Source: Plasmodium coatneyi (lineage: Eukaryota; Apicomplexa; Aconoidasida; Haemosporida; Plasmodiidae). Taken from it: a stretch of DNA of 64,000 nucleotides. Numbering within the stretch: the stretch's first letter is position 1; every line of letters begins with the position of its first letter. The stretch covers positions 682,001-746,000 of the forward strand of contig NC_033559.1 of assembly GCF_001680005.1 (NCBI RefSeq), in the 5' to 3' direction. A program made the position numbers and the translations under genes. A model generated the notes under the pieces. The model was not told where the DNA came from. It saw only the letters and a program-made list of their open reading frames with translations, and searched no databases. Positions 12,901 through 23,636 of the stretch are shown one piece after another.

Positions 12901-15900
12901 TTACTTCTTCACCGACATGTACCTCCTGCGGTAGATGACCTTCGGCACGATCTCATCCAGCAGCATGTTGAGGAGTGCCCATGAAATGCCCAAGAGGTAT
13001 TGCCACCAGAGCAAGCAAGTGGTGTTCAGAACGGAGGTAATTCCCGGAATGCACGTGGACAAGAATGTCAAAGTGGCCGAAATGCTACAAGCCAGATGCA
13101 TCCACATATTTCTATTAAAGACTTTGTAAAAGGGTTCCCAACTTCGAACAGTATACGCTCTCAACATTTCACACCATACGGCAGAAATAAATGCCATGGT
13201 TCTACCTCTTTTTGACCCCTTAGAAGCAACGTCTTCAAAATTCTTGCGAAACACTCCAGGGGGAAGATTGTCATCCTTTGCGTTAACAGAAATATTTTCC
13301 TTCGGTTTACACCATCCATATTCATCTGTTTCTAAATCACCTGGACAACCATTCTGCATTATGGTTCGTATATCTGGATGTATTTCTATCGATTCAGGAC
13401 TTATATTCTCTACTTTCCCTTTTGCAGCTCCCCAAAAAGTAACTGTTTTTTTCTTCTCAGGGTGCCAGAAATTCACGTTGGTGATCCAACCAACATACTC
13501 TGGGGACACCCTATATTCATAGGTACTGCAAAAGTATTTGAACTCATGTTTGATGTCTGCATCTGAAGCATCTGGGAAGCTAACGGTTCGGCAGGAACTA
13601 TGTATATCATTTAAGGTATAACTGCCCGTGCAGATGTAGAGAGAAAATGCTAATGACAGGAGGACACATAACGCTTCGAAAATTGTATGCGGGATGATTC
13701 CATAGAACCACCACTTTTTGGTCATTATGGGTTGCTTCTTTGGTCTGGGAGGTGTTTTCATATTATCGCGGTTGGGTGGCTCCCTCGATAGGGCTACTGC
13801 TGGACATCCATCTGTCATTAAATTCAAGAATAAGATTTGAAGTGCTTCCAATGGGAAGGGCATCTGTGCTGCGATAGCGATGGAAAGGTAAAGTATCTCT
13901 CCAATGTTCGTACCCAGCAAGAAGCAAACAAATTTCTGTATATTAGAAAAGATAGTTCTTCCTACATCTATGGCGCTAACAACTGTACAGAAATTGTCAT
14001 CAATTAGAATCATTTCAGATGCACCTTTGGCTACCTCCGTTCCGTTTATTCCCATGGCGACTCCTATATCTGCTGCTTTTAAAGCTGGTGCGTCGTTCAC
14101 CCCATCTCCTGTCATGGCGACTAGGTAGCCTTTTCTCTTCAGGGAATTTACGATGGTGATTTTGTCCTCCGGTTGGGCTCTTGAGTATATCAGTATTTTA
14201 TCTGTGAATGCATCTAGTTGGTCATCCGGTAGTACTGGTTCGTTCGGGTTCTTGTTAATGTGCAGCTCGGAGCATTCGATGGCTTGGGCGTCTGCCTGGT
14301 CTGTTTGGTCTGTCTGCTCCTCCCCTATCAAACCGATGAGCTTTCCAATCGCAATGGCCGTCGGTTTCTGATCCCCCGTGATCATAATGACTTTCACTTG
14401 AGCATCTCTACATGTCTGGATGGCTTCCTTCACTCCGGGTCTGGGTGGGTCGAACGCGGCAACATATCCCAGAGGGATGAATCCGCTATCCTCATCGGTG
14501 GTGACAAATTTCAGTCGCTCATCAGCATCGTCCAAACTTTTCAATAAAGTTATGTGTTCAGTGGTTAACGGTTTAATGCAAACGGCGAGGACTCTCAAGG
14601 CCTTCTGCGATAGTTCCAGATTCTTTTGGGCTAATATTTCCTTCTCATTTTCGCTAATTTTGTCATTCCAACAGATTTGCGGTCCCTTGGGAGATTCCTC
14701 CAAAAGGTGCGTGCTTCTATCCAGTAGCTTATCCGGGGCACCCTTGATGAGAGCAACGTGGGTGAACATCTTCCCTGGTCTCTGCAAATGAATATACTCA
14801 AACATGTTTTCCTTCTTCAATTTATAAAAGGTGATTTTCATTTTTCTGGAGGAGTTAAAGGTAACTTCTAAATCGTCCAATCGTGTGTACTCCTTGACGT
14901 ACGATTGTTGGCTGTCGTTAGTGAGGAAATTATACCCAACCTTCGCTGCAGCTACTACTATAGGTCCTTCACTCATGTTTCCATGAATTGTCCATTTAGA
15001 CGTCTTAGGATCCCTCGCCAGTGTAGTATCGTACGAGTTGAGATAAGCAGCAAACATGAGAGACCTCGTTTTCTTCACATCTATGGAATCATTTTTTGGA
15101 TTTCCATAATTGTACAAAATGGAATCATAAGATGTGCCTTGATTCTTCGCGATGACAATTTTTTTTTTTAATTCATTTGTTAATTTGCTAGAATCGAATA
15201 ATCCACCATAAGGCTCGAACCCTTTCGTAGGATAAAAGTCAAACGTTTTCGTCAGCTTATTATTCTTATCACTTAGACTTGAGTTCTTTGCAAACGTTAC
15301 GGCGTTAATGGCTGTCATTTTTCCTTCAGTGAGTGTTCCCGTTTTGTCTGAGCAGATGACGGAGCAGCATCCTAGCGTTTCTACAGCTGGTAACTTACGC
15401 ACATTCGCATTCTTTCGAACCATATCCTTAGCCCCAGCAGAAAGGGTTATCGTAACAACCATTGGTAATCCTTCTGGAACGGATGAAACTGCAAAACCCA
15501 CTCCAATTATAATTATTACAAGAATGGGATCCTTATCGGCATGTGCTGGATCTCTATAATTAATCAGTACAGCCAACGCTATGATAAACACCAAAACGAT
15601 GATGGCAATAAGACCTATGAGTCCTCCCAGTTTGTTTAATGCTACTTGTAGGGGAGTCAATTTGCTTCCCTTACTTGACCTTTTCAACTGAGAGGCTATT
15701 TTCCCTACCTGGGTATTTAACCCCGTGGCAATAACTATCCCTTTACCTGAACCGTTCGTGACAGATGTGGTGGCGAAACATAAGTTGGTCGCAAAAGGGG
15801 TGGTGTAATCAACTGGTGTTAAGGTCTTCTTTATATCTTCCGATTCTCCTGTTAGAAGACTTTCATTTGTTTTCAGTTCGATCACTTCAGTTAATCTTAA

Positions 15901-16740
15901 GTCTGCTGAGATGGAGTCCCCTGTGCTGATCACGACGACGTCACCAACCACTACTTCTCTCGAGGGAATAACAATTTTATTCCCATTTCGTAAAACCGTA
16001 CATTGGGGGGATGCCATTTCTGCTAACTTTGCGATAGCGTCACCTGAGGACTTTTCCATATATGTAGCTAGACAGGCATTCAGCGTAACTATACTGATGA
16101 TGGCAACTCCTTCTACAATTTCATTCAGGATTAAACTGGCCAGAGCAGCAACGAGGAGTAGCATCACCACAGGGCTGTAATACTGCGATAGAAAAATCAA
16201 CCATATTGGTGTTGCGTCATCCTTTTCGATGTAATTCTCTCCATATTTTTCTCTGTTTATTTTTACTTGCTCTGTTGTTAGGCCTGAATTCAGGTCCTGC
16301 AGATCGAACTCCTTGCACAGGTTTTCAATACTCTCCGTCGCGTCGTGGTTGTACCCGGCTGGGATGTTCGCTTCATCGTTCAGTTTTGTTAACTCCGTTG
16401 ACTTCAACATTTCTACCTTTGGTTTTACCGCTTCTACATTTGGCTTTACCGCTTCTACAATTGGCTTTACCACTTCTACGTTTTCCTTTACCGGCTCCTC
16501 CTTTGGTTTCACCGCCTGTATCTTTGGCTTGTGCTCCCGCTTTGTCTGCTGCCCATCCTCCCCCTTCGTCTGGTCTGAACCTTTTGGACTATCCTTCTGT
16601 CCAATGGCAGCCCCCGCAGCAGGCGCGGAGGCCTTTTTGCGAGAGCTGCTCATTCCATCTTTTTCTTTTTTTTTTTGATTGTGGATTCCTTCCTTTGGCT
16701 CCGTGCTGTTTGAATCGTTTTGTGTACTCTTGGGATTCAT
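12901..16740 (-). CDS. ATP4: P-type cation ATPase ATP4 (Na+ efflux pump)
   Basis: Single-exon 1279-aa P-type ATPase of the plasma membrane. In Plasmodium, ATP4 exports Na+ (with H+ counter-transport) and is the target of spiroindolones and other antimalarials; that is literature knowledge. Seen directly: an extended, charged N-terminus with VEAVKP repeats (residues about 76-113), the membrane-embedded PEGLP motif, the phosphorylation loop CSDKTGTLTE with catalytic Asp465, nucleotide-binding KGAPD, the hinge TGDGVNDAP, and about ten hydrophobic membrane segments. A long hydrophilic loop lies between the late membrane helices, and the C-terminus ends VSVKK. The start ATG at 16740 is followed by a low-complexity Lys/Pro/Glu-rich region before the cation-ATPase N domain near residue 135. 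No frameshift is seen. The order MCM5-polyubiquitin-ATP4-GPx matches my memory of the P. falciparum chromosome 12 order. Confidence 0.97.
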   Translation of the reverse strand: MNPKSTQNDSNSTEPKEGIHNQKKKEKDGMSSSRKKASAPAAGAAIGQKDSPKGSDQTKGEDGQQTKREHKPKIQAVKPKEEPVKENVEVVKPIVEAVKPNVEAVKPKVEMLKSTELTKLNDEANIPAGYNHDATESIENLCKEFDLQDLNSGLTTEQVKINREKYGENYIEKDDATPIWLIFLSQYYSPVVMLLLVAALASLILNEIVEGVAIISIVTLNACLATYMEKSSGDAIAKLAEMASPQCTVLRNGNKIVIPSREVVVGDVVVISTGDSISADLRLTEVIELKTNESLLTGESEDIKKTLTPVDYTTPFATNLCFATTSVTNGSGKGIVIATGLNTQVGKIASQLKRSSKGSKLTPLQVALNKLGGLIGLIAIIVLVFIIALAVLINYRDPAHADKDPILVIIIIGVGFAVSSVPEGLPMVVTITLSAGAKDMVRKNANVRKLPAVETLGCCSVICSDKTGTLTEGKMTAINAVTFAKNSSLSDKNNKLTKTFDFYPTKGFEPYGGLFDSSKLTNELKKKIVIAKNQGTSYDSILYNYGNPKNDSIDVKKTRSLMFAAYLNSYDTTLARDPKTSKWTIHGNMSEGPIVVAAAKVGYNFLTNDSQQSYVKEYTRLDDLEVTFNSSRKMKITFYKLKKENMFEYIHLQRPGKMFTHVALIKGAPDKLLDRSTHLLEESPKGPQICWNDKISENEKEILAQKNLELSQKALRVLAVCIKPLTTEHITLLKSLDDADERLKFVTTDEDSGFIPLGYVAAFDPPRPGVKEAIQTCRDAQVKVIMITGDQKPTAIAIGKLIGLIGEEQTDQTDQADAQAIECSELHINKNPNEPVLPDDQLDAFTDKILIYSRAQPEDKITIVNSLKRKGYLVAMTGDGVNDAPALKAADIGVAMGINGTEVAKGASEMILIDDNFCTVVSAIDVGRTIFSNIQKFVCFLLGTNIGEILYLSIAIAAQMPFPLEALQILFLNLMTDGCPAVALSREPPNRDNMKTPPRPKKQPIMTKKWWFYGIIPHTIFEALCVLLSLAFSLYICTGSYTLNDIHSSCRTVSFPDASDADIKHEFKYFCSTYEYRVSPEYVGWITNVNFWHPEKKKTVTFWGAAKGKVENISPESIEIHPDIRTIMQNGCPGDLETDEYGWCKPKENISVNAKDDNLPPGVFRKNFEDVASKGSKRGRTMAFISAVWCEMLRAYTVRSWEPFYKVFNRNMWMHLACSISATLTFLSTCIPGITSVLNTTCLLWWQYLLGISWALLNMLLDEIVPKVIYRRRYMSVKK

Positions 16741-19119
16741 AACTTTTTAGGAAAACACGCAAAGTGGAAAAAAAGCGGAAAAAAGAAATAAATAACCCTT
16801 AAAAATATTACTTATTATTATTTTTTATTCCCTTGAGCAAGTGTTGCCAGAACGTTGACTACAATGGGATCCCCACACACTGGTTCTTGGGTCTTCTTCA
16901 CTTCCCCAATAGCACTGCGTGGGTGGTGTGAGTGTTCCAGGGGGGCAAGATTTTTTTCCACTCCTTCACACAAATTTGTTTTTCACTTTATAACGCGGAC
17001 TTGTTTACAGTATAATACACTCTCCTACGCACGTTATGTAGGAATAGAGCAACAATGAGAAATGAAGAAAGGGTTACGAAGAACGTATTACTTAAGAACG
17101 TGCTATGAAGAACGTGTTAAGAAGAATGCCCTACTATATGCATACAAAATTAGTACAAATGTTGAGGGAAGTACAACTACGTTAGGATAAGCTAAATGGG
17201 TGGGAAAATATATATATAAAAAAAAAAAACACAAAAGAGTTTTTTACTTATTTTTATTCAAAGGCGTATTTTCTCCTTGCATACATGCAAAGAATATACC
17301 TCTGCTAAATATAGTGTCACGTGAAAAATTAACTAGGAGCATATAACACAAACAAGTAAATTTATATGCATACACTATTATACTCTGCTATTTTTAACAT
17401 ACACTCCTTTTTTAATTCCTTGGCCGGAAAAAAAAAAAAACGAACGAACAACGAATTTTTTTCTTCCTTTTTGTCGTTAAAAAAAATAAAATAATTCCAA
17501 AGGGCCATCCATATATTTAATTGCTTCATATGCACAATGTATCATATCCGCTATGCGTGGTATATACAAAATAATATGGCAAGTAGAAATAATCAAAATA
17601 AACGAGCGATAGCGAAAATGGGATGGCGGGCCATACATATTATTTAAAGCACGTGGGTATATATATATACCTCTCGTGCATTTGCGTGAATTTTATTTTT
17701 TTCTTTCCTGGAGAGGAAAAGAGGTGTTGTATCGCCGTTTGCCACTTTTCAAAAGATTGGATATTACAAATTTTTTAAAATAATGTATTCGTGCTTTGCG
17801 GCGAGTTGTAGAAAAGTCTGCTTGCAAGGAGAACTCTACGTGAGCGCCGAGAGTTAAGGCGGTGCACTAGCGGGTACGCCTAGGAGGTGAAACAAAGAAG
17901 CACACCTTGTGGGAGCTACACCAAAGTGTAACATAACGGTAGGGGCGGTTTAGCCCCGCCGTCGCCTGGGATGTTAAGCACTCATCCTTCTTGACCTCTA
18001 CCGCCCACGCTGCATGCATATGCACACGTGCGGCAGGTTCCCCCCCTTTCTTATTTTGCCTAAGCTACTTAAACGGACGCAACAGTGGTGGAAGAAAAAA
18101 AAAAAAAAAAAACTACGCCCTGCTGTTCGCACTTCCCTGGGAATTTCCCCTTTACCATACCTTCCTTAGCAACTTGGCTCATCATCGCCCTTTCTTTTTG
18201 CAATAAGCTTCATTTCAAAATGGGAAGAGCAGTGTGGCAAAAGGGGAAAAGAAGTGTACGTTGCCATCCCGCGATGGGCTTACCCAGCAAATGCCATAGA
18301 AGCCCAGTTAAAAGAACCCAGTTGGTTAAAACAACGTACGGCGTAATCTCGACACAGGGAGCAGCGCGCAAGGGTGACATGTGAGGCAAAAAAAATGCAT
18401 TTCTTTTTAAGGCCCGAGGTAGTAGCCAATGTATTTATAGTTTTTCTTTGCTGTGGTTAAGCGAGGTACTGAATCTTCATGCGCATGAACTCGCATGAAA
18501 ATTCCGCACGCACATGCCAAGCAAGTTCACCTATGTATGCTTATATATCTATACGTTATTATGCTGGGCATTCCAATTTTTGCAGTTACCACTCCTCGTG
18601 TATGCTTAACCGAACATGGGGTCAAATACACATGTACACCATTTTTACAAAAAAAAAGAAAAAAAAAAAAAAAAAAGAGCACATGACACGAGGTTAAGCA
18701 AACGAATAGCAAAAATGTAAAAAAGAAGGATTTCATTTTTAATGGTAACACATCATATAACCGCTTGGAAGCAGCTTTTACTTACGTTCCCCGGCATAAA
18801 ATTGGTTCACATTTTGCAGCTAAAAAGGAGTCCCCCCTTTTTGCGGTACATTCAATGTGTGGATGTACCATGATAAAGGGGGGCGAAGGAAAACTGTTTT
18901 TTTTTTTAAAGCGCATTTGAAAATATCGCTTATATGTATACATTAGGTGTTGGTGTGGGAGAGAATACACACCGGTAGAGGGGCAATAGTAACTTGCCTT
19001 TTCTCATTGAGGGAGCAAACAACTACCACCATCACGAGCACCAGATGGAGAAGAAAAAGGAGCCTATTCATCCATCTTGAACTACAATTAACTCTGCTAC
19101 CTTTTTTTTTTTTTTTCTT
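16741..19119. other. intergenic region upstream of ATP4
   Basis: This is ATP4 5' flank and the 3' flank of the peroxidase gene. AT-rich with poly-A/T runs. A distinctly GC-richer segment (about 17820-18000) contains small hairpins but no ORF or tRNA-like cloverleaf that I can recognise. Nothing else supported. Confidence 0.55.
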
Positions 19120-20159
19120 TTACAATAATTCGGTTATGTTCTTCTCAATTTCAAGGGGATAAGTTCTTGGGGAAAAATAACTGACTACGTTTCCGTTCCT
19201 ATTAACTAAGAATTTTCCAAAGTTCCAGCCGATGTTTTCTAGCTGTCCATTCGTGTCGTGCATCTAGTGGGGGGGATAGGTAAAAAAAAAAAAAAAGTGT
19301 ACGTGCAAGTTCATATTATTGTACACATTGCATTTGCCATGTGAACCAACTGGAAAGTGTCCTATTTTTCCTGTCCGTTCGGAGAAACAAAATATGTGCA
19401 GCACGGCGCGACAAACATTTCGGGTTGACCCAGCATATAAAAATGCGATCATCATTACTGTGCGATAATTGCACGTGTGGAGGCACATTTAGTAAAAATC
19501 ACCTACCGAGTCACAGTTTGCCTTCAAAAATTTGAACAGCTCATGTGTGTTTTCCCCATTGACTTCAATGGGGGCGAAGAAGTTATATTTGATCTTGTTT
19601 TTATCGTTGAATGAGGAAATGTCGCACGTGTTGGAGAATTCCTGGTATAGGAACTGGCTAGTGGGGAAGGCCAAAATCTGAAAAAAGGGGGGAGCGGCGG
19701 ACAGGGATATTATAACGGAGGGGACAATAACAATGTGGGGAAAAACGACAAACTGGAAAACCCCTTCCTATAGTGAGCAGCTGCTAATTGGATAATTGCG
19801 GGCGCGTTCAAAAAGGGGGAGGTTTCACAGCAGGTGAAAAGTGGCCCCTTTCATTTGCTCCAATTGCGAACCTCTAATCCCTGCTCGTTGAATCGATCGT
19901 GCAGCTCGTTAAGCTGATCCACATGCTTCCGCGTTAAGCCGCACTTGGACGCTGAGTTAACAATCAGCAAAACCTTGTTCTTGTAAGTAGACATTGGCAC
20001 AGTTGTTCCATCCAGCTTCTTCACATGGTAGTCATAAATGGAGGGACGCAAGTCCCCTTTCGAAACTGTTATTTTTTTGAAGAAGCTAAACATGCTGGCA
20101 GAGTTTCTTCGTAAAATTAGCAACACGACGAATAGCTTTAAAAATAGGAAGAGTTTCAT
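19120..20159 (-). CDS. GPx: glutathione peroxidase-like thioredoxin peroxidase
   Basis: Reduces hydroperoxides; the P. falciparum homologue uses thioredoxin rather than glutathione. Three minus-strand exons join in phase 0: 19872-20159, 19507-19677 and 19120-19263, giving 200 aa. The catalytic motif NSASKCGLT places Cys73 (not selenocysteine) at the peroxidatic site. GPx landmarks follow in order: FPTSQFLYQEF (family FPxxQF block), the EVNGENTHELF region, and WNFGKFLVNRNG in exon 3, carrying the conserved Trp and Asn. Cys114 in SNTCDIS is a candidate resolving cysteine. The N-terminal 17 residues are strongly hydrophobic, so the protein probably enters the secretory or apicoplast route. Length agrees with the family. 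The gene is divergent from the 494-aa gene to its right. Confidence 0.93.
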
Positions 20160-21182
20160 CTTGGGAAGGAGTTCACGAAAATGCTTTTGCTTTTTTGTAT
20201 GGCCGATTTTTCGTGCAGCGCAAAGTAATTTTTGTTTTGTGTTTTTTTTTTAAGGTAGCGGGGGGGGGAAGGAAGCCTTCCTCGCATGGTATTATTTTGC
20301 TCGATTATGCTGTTCAGCTTTAGAGCTATTTTGCTTCTTTACTACTGCTACTGCTATTATCATTTTTTTTTTTTTTTTTTTTTTTTTTGCTGACTTGTTG
20401 TTCATGCAAAATTTCGCAACTTATCTAACTGAAAAAAAAAAACCTTCACGGGCGTGCACAGACTGGCCGTGATTTTCTCGCCCCACGGAGAATGCCCCAT
20501 GCTATACATTATGGCTCCTTTTTTTGTTCTCTCCACACAATTCGCACATACAGCGTGGAAATAAGAATTCAGGGAAATCCCGTTAATGACGCGATGTGAA
20601 AATAATGGGCGGGTTAAAGCAAAAAGAAAACAAATTGCAAGTTTAGCCACAAAACGGGGGGGGCTGCATAATTTATTTGTATTCTGCAAATAAGCAACCT
20701 TTTTTGGGAGATTGTTCTTAAGAGGGCAGAGACTCAGTCGTTCTTCGTGCTTATTATCCTATCAGAAAGACTTTTTTCTTTTTCTCTTTTTTTTGGGAAG
20801 CAAAACGCCGATTTTTTTTTTTTTTCCTCAGTTTGCCCCACAAAGGGGAAAAGATAAACGATCAAATGAGCCTCTACACTCAGGAACCACCAATTTGTGG
20901 ATGCCTCACGATGAAAAAATTATAAACGAGAATTAAGTTTACTTGATATGTGAATTTAATTGAGTTAGCCCTCTGTTTGTTCTTCCGATCCGGTCCACCT
21001 CCGCGGAAGGGAAGGAAGGAGTTTCACACGCACGGTGTATAGGTGTATGGCTATACCGTTTTATAATCATATTAACTCACACACATGTCATCACGTGCAA
21101 TCGCACCCCTCTCCCCACAAGCCAAGCCAAGTTAAAACAAAGCAGAACAGAAAAGAACACCAAATGAGCGCGCACACATAAC
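20160..21182. other. divergent promoter region
   Basis: About 1 kb between the divergently transcribed peroxidase (minus) and the 494-aa gene (plus). It contains poly-T tracts (around 20360-20390 and 20810-20826) typical of Plasmodium promoters and no gene. Confidence 0.6.
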
Positions 21183-22667
21183 ATGCTATTTTTAATTAAG
21201 AACTTGTTTGGATGGATACTTCTCCTGTTCGTGCTGAATACACATCTTAATGAGAAGTCGCACAAATGGTTGAAAGGGCTAAAGGGCGGCAGAGTCCTCA
21301 AGGGAATAGAGACCCACAGTTGTGTCCACCGGAAAGGAAATAAGTGGCCATATAACGGGAACAGATATTGCAAGCCAAAAAGTTACCTGTACATTCAGAA
21401 TAAAAGAAGGAGACACCAGTTTTACAGGCTCAACAGGTATAAGGTCTGCTCGATTTTTTCAATCTTTGATAAGAGCAATGAGGAGAAAAAGAAGAAAGTG
21501 CGGGGGGAGCCAACCACTGCAGGAGTGCCACATAAGGGGATGCCACCAACCGAAGGAATCTTACAAGAAGGGAAACCATCCACTGGAAGAATAGTACCAG
21601 GGGAGGTGACCCCTCCCGTGGAACCCCCCCCGCTGAACATCCCCAACAGCAGCGAATCGGAGGGATGCATCGAGCTTAGCAACCTGGAGAACAACCCCAA
21701 AGCGGCGCTCAAAAACGTGGTCCAGTACAAAAAGCATTTAGAAAACTTCAAAGGCAAAGTTATTTTATCGCTTCAAACGATCTTCTGTTCATATACAAAA
21801 GGCATAGATAAGCAGGATAACTTGAGAAAGTTTGTCCTCAACATATTAAGCGATTTTGAGGTAAAGTACCACAAGTATACACACCTAGCCGATGTGCAAA
21901 ATATGCGCAACGAGAAAGTGAAGGAAGAATATCTACAGAGCAATTACAATTGCTTCCTCGATATTGTTAAGACCATTGAGGAAAATCTGTACAACCTTTT
22001 ATTGTATAAAATTCAGTCCATCAAGTTGAAGGCATTGGACGACATTAAAGAAACGGTCCTCTCGCACAAGGAAAGCAACGCGGATTACATTTCCTACGTT
22101 AATCATGTTAATAAAACATTCGAAGCGTACGAAAAGAAGCTACAAAATTTATTCCCCTCAAGTTTTAAATTTTCCTTGTACAATAAAATGAGCAAAAACA
22201 GCGACGCTGAACAGCAGCAACCCTCCAGTATGTCCAATTTTGTGTACAATTTTCCAATAGAAAAATATGAACAGTTAATAAAAAAAAATATAAATTATGT
22301 AAAAAAATTATCACACGATTTGACAAAAAAAAAAAAAAAAAAACTCATTAAAGAAATTGAACGAAGTAAAAATTATCAAAATATTTTACACATCATAGAC
22401 AATCAGCAGAAGCAAATTGAGATTTTACAGGAGCAACTCGAAGCAAACGTGGAAGGTTTCCCTGGGAAGTACTCCCCCTTTCACTGCGCAGTTGCCTATA
22501 GGATCCCCGACACGAACTTGAACGTTTCAACTCAATACGTTAAGGGGAAATTTAATGTTAAGTTGAATTGTATTCCAGATGACTCTTTGCATTTGTTAGG
22601 GTCATATGGATTTGTAAAAGCCCTTCCGTTTGGTAACTTGGGGCTGTCCTTTTCCCTGAACTTTTGA
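21183..22667 (+). CDS. conserved-looking protein with signal/transit-like N-terminus
   Basis: Not recognised. A single open frame of 494 aa starts at the first ATG. Residues 1-20 form a hydrophobic leader (KNLFGWILLLFVL), followed by a basic stretch rich in Lys/Arg/His with few acids up to about 90, the layout of a bipartite apicoplast-targeting or secretory signal. Residues about 115-165 are Pro/Gly/Thr-rich with repeated KGxPPTEGI-like units. The middle (about 180-420) is predicted helical and charged, including a poly-Lys run and the coiled-coil-like QKQIEILQEQLE. The last 60 residues change character: short alternating hydrophobic stretches ending LGLSFSLNF with terminal Phe. This gene lies last in the conserved block before the KIR island. 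Function unknown. Confidence 0.8.
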   Translation: MLFLIKNLFGWILLLFVLNTHLNEKSHKWLKGLKGGRVLKGIETHSCVHRKGNKWPYNGNRYCKPKSYLYIQNKRRRHQFYRLNRYKVCSIFSIFDKSNEEKKKKVRGEPTTAGVPHKGMPPTEGILQEGKPSTGRIVPGEVTPPVEPPPLNIPNSSESEGCIELSNLENNPKAALKNVVQYKKHLENFKGKVILSLQTIFCSYTKGIDKQDNLRKFVLNILSDFEVKYHKYTHLADVQNMRNEKVKEEYLQSNYNCFLDIVKTIEENLYNLLLYKIQSIKLKALDDIKETVLSHKESNADYISYVNHVNKTFEAYEKKLQNLFPSSFKFSLYNKMSKNSDAEQQQPSSMSNFVYNFPIEKYEQLIKKNINYVKKLSHDLTKKKKKKLIKEIERSKNYQNILHIIDNQQKQIEILQEQLEANVEGFPGKYSPFHCAVAYRIPDTNLNVSTQYVKGKFNVKLNCIPDDSLHLLGSYGFVKALPFGNLGLSFSLNF

Positions 22668-22767
22668 TTCGGGTGGCTAGTGTGTCTCGAATTGCCCAAG
22701 TGGTTTTTCTCCTTCACAAAGGCGACGCGCAAAGCGAGATGATTTTGAGAAAAAAATAAAATGACAA

Positions 22768-22798
<31 letters not shown>

Positions 22799-22848
22799 TT
22801 TTGCACATGCAGGGGGGCTATTCCCCATGGGGGGTGAACCAAATAAGT

Positions 22849-22884
<36 letters not shown>

Positions 22885-23426
22885 CTACGTTTAAGTTGTT
22901 CAAAAAGTGTTGCGAAGTATACAAATTAAAAAAGGTGAGTTATGATGCGCGTGGCGCGGGGTGGACATTATGAGAAGGCAAATAAAATGACGAAGTTTTC
23001 TCATCGCGTGACTCTGATAATACACGCGGGAGGACGCATACACGTATCAAACAGAACGCAGCACACATCACACAAGTGTGTATTTGTTCATTCATTCATT
23101 TCTTTTTTTTTTTTTTTTTTTTGTGCACAATGAGTGAGGCATGTTTGCTGAGCCACAAAGTGGTTTAAGGATAAATAAAAAGACAAAAGCAAGTAAAAGA
23201 AAAAATGAAAAAAGAAGTGAGGAAATAGAAGGGTCCCCCCTTGAGAACGCGCACAGCCTGCGCAGACAACCGCCCAACTTAAAAAGGGAAGCCAAGCTCA
23301 CTAGGAACAAAATTTTCCTTCTTTTAAGATACTTTTTGGCCATGGAAACCTGCTATATTTCTCTCACCCTGAACGGGCGGAGCGAGAGCGGAAAACAAAT
23401 CAAGATTTTAAAAAAAAAAAAAAAAA
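22668..23426. other. boundary between conserved block and KIR island
   Basis: The 3' flank of the 494-aa gene, with two poly-T runs of more than 20 bases (about 22765-22795 and 22850-22880). A plus-strand open frame 23141-23614 (157 codons, mostly Lys/Arg) spans into the inverted repeat; its first half has mixed composition (LAMETCYISLTLNG) and could be a gene remnant, but I cannot support it as a functional gene. Confidence 0.4.
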
Positions 23427-23636
23427 GGAAAAACTTACACAAGCTGCACAGCACTCACACTCGCATAGGGAAGGAAAAGAAGAACAAAAAAATAAATAAA
23501 CTCAATGGTTATATATTAGCCAACCTGGAAAAAAGGAAAAAAAGAGGAAAAGAAGAGGAAAAAAAAGAAGGGACACCAACCATTTTGAGCTTGTTGGAGA
23601 ACACACATTCGTAAATAGTGAACTTTCTTTTTTTTC
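23427..23636 (+). repeat. left copy of near-identical ~205-bp inverted repeat
   Basis: Reverse complement of 32863-33072 with one substitution visible by eye over about 205 bases. It begins at a poly-A tract (GGAAAAACTTACACAAGC) and ends in T-rich sequence after GTAAATAGTGAACTTTC. It bounds the first KIR/telomere-like unit on its left side. In this orientation it encodes the tail of a Lys-rich open frame ending LLENTHS. Confidence 0.92.

Noticed and set aside
19869..20159. Selenocysteine-type glutathione peroxidase
   Set aside because: The active-site codon is Cys in ASKCGLT, not TGA.
23141..23614. 157-codon Lys/Arg-rich ORF at the island border
   Set aside because: Half of it is the inverted repeat with A-rich codons; could be a remnant, but no domain, intron or homologue is recognisable.
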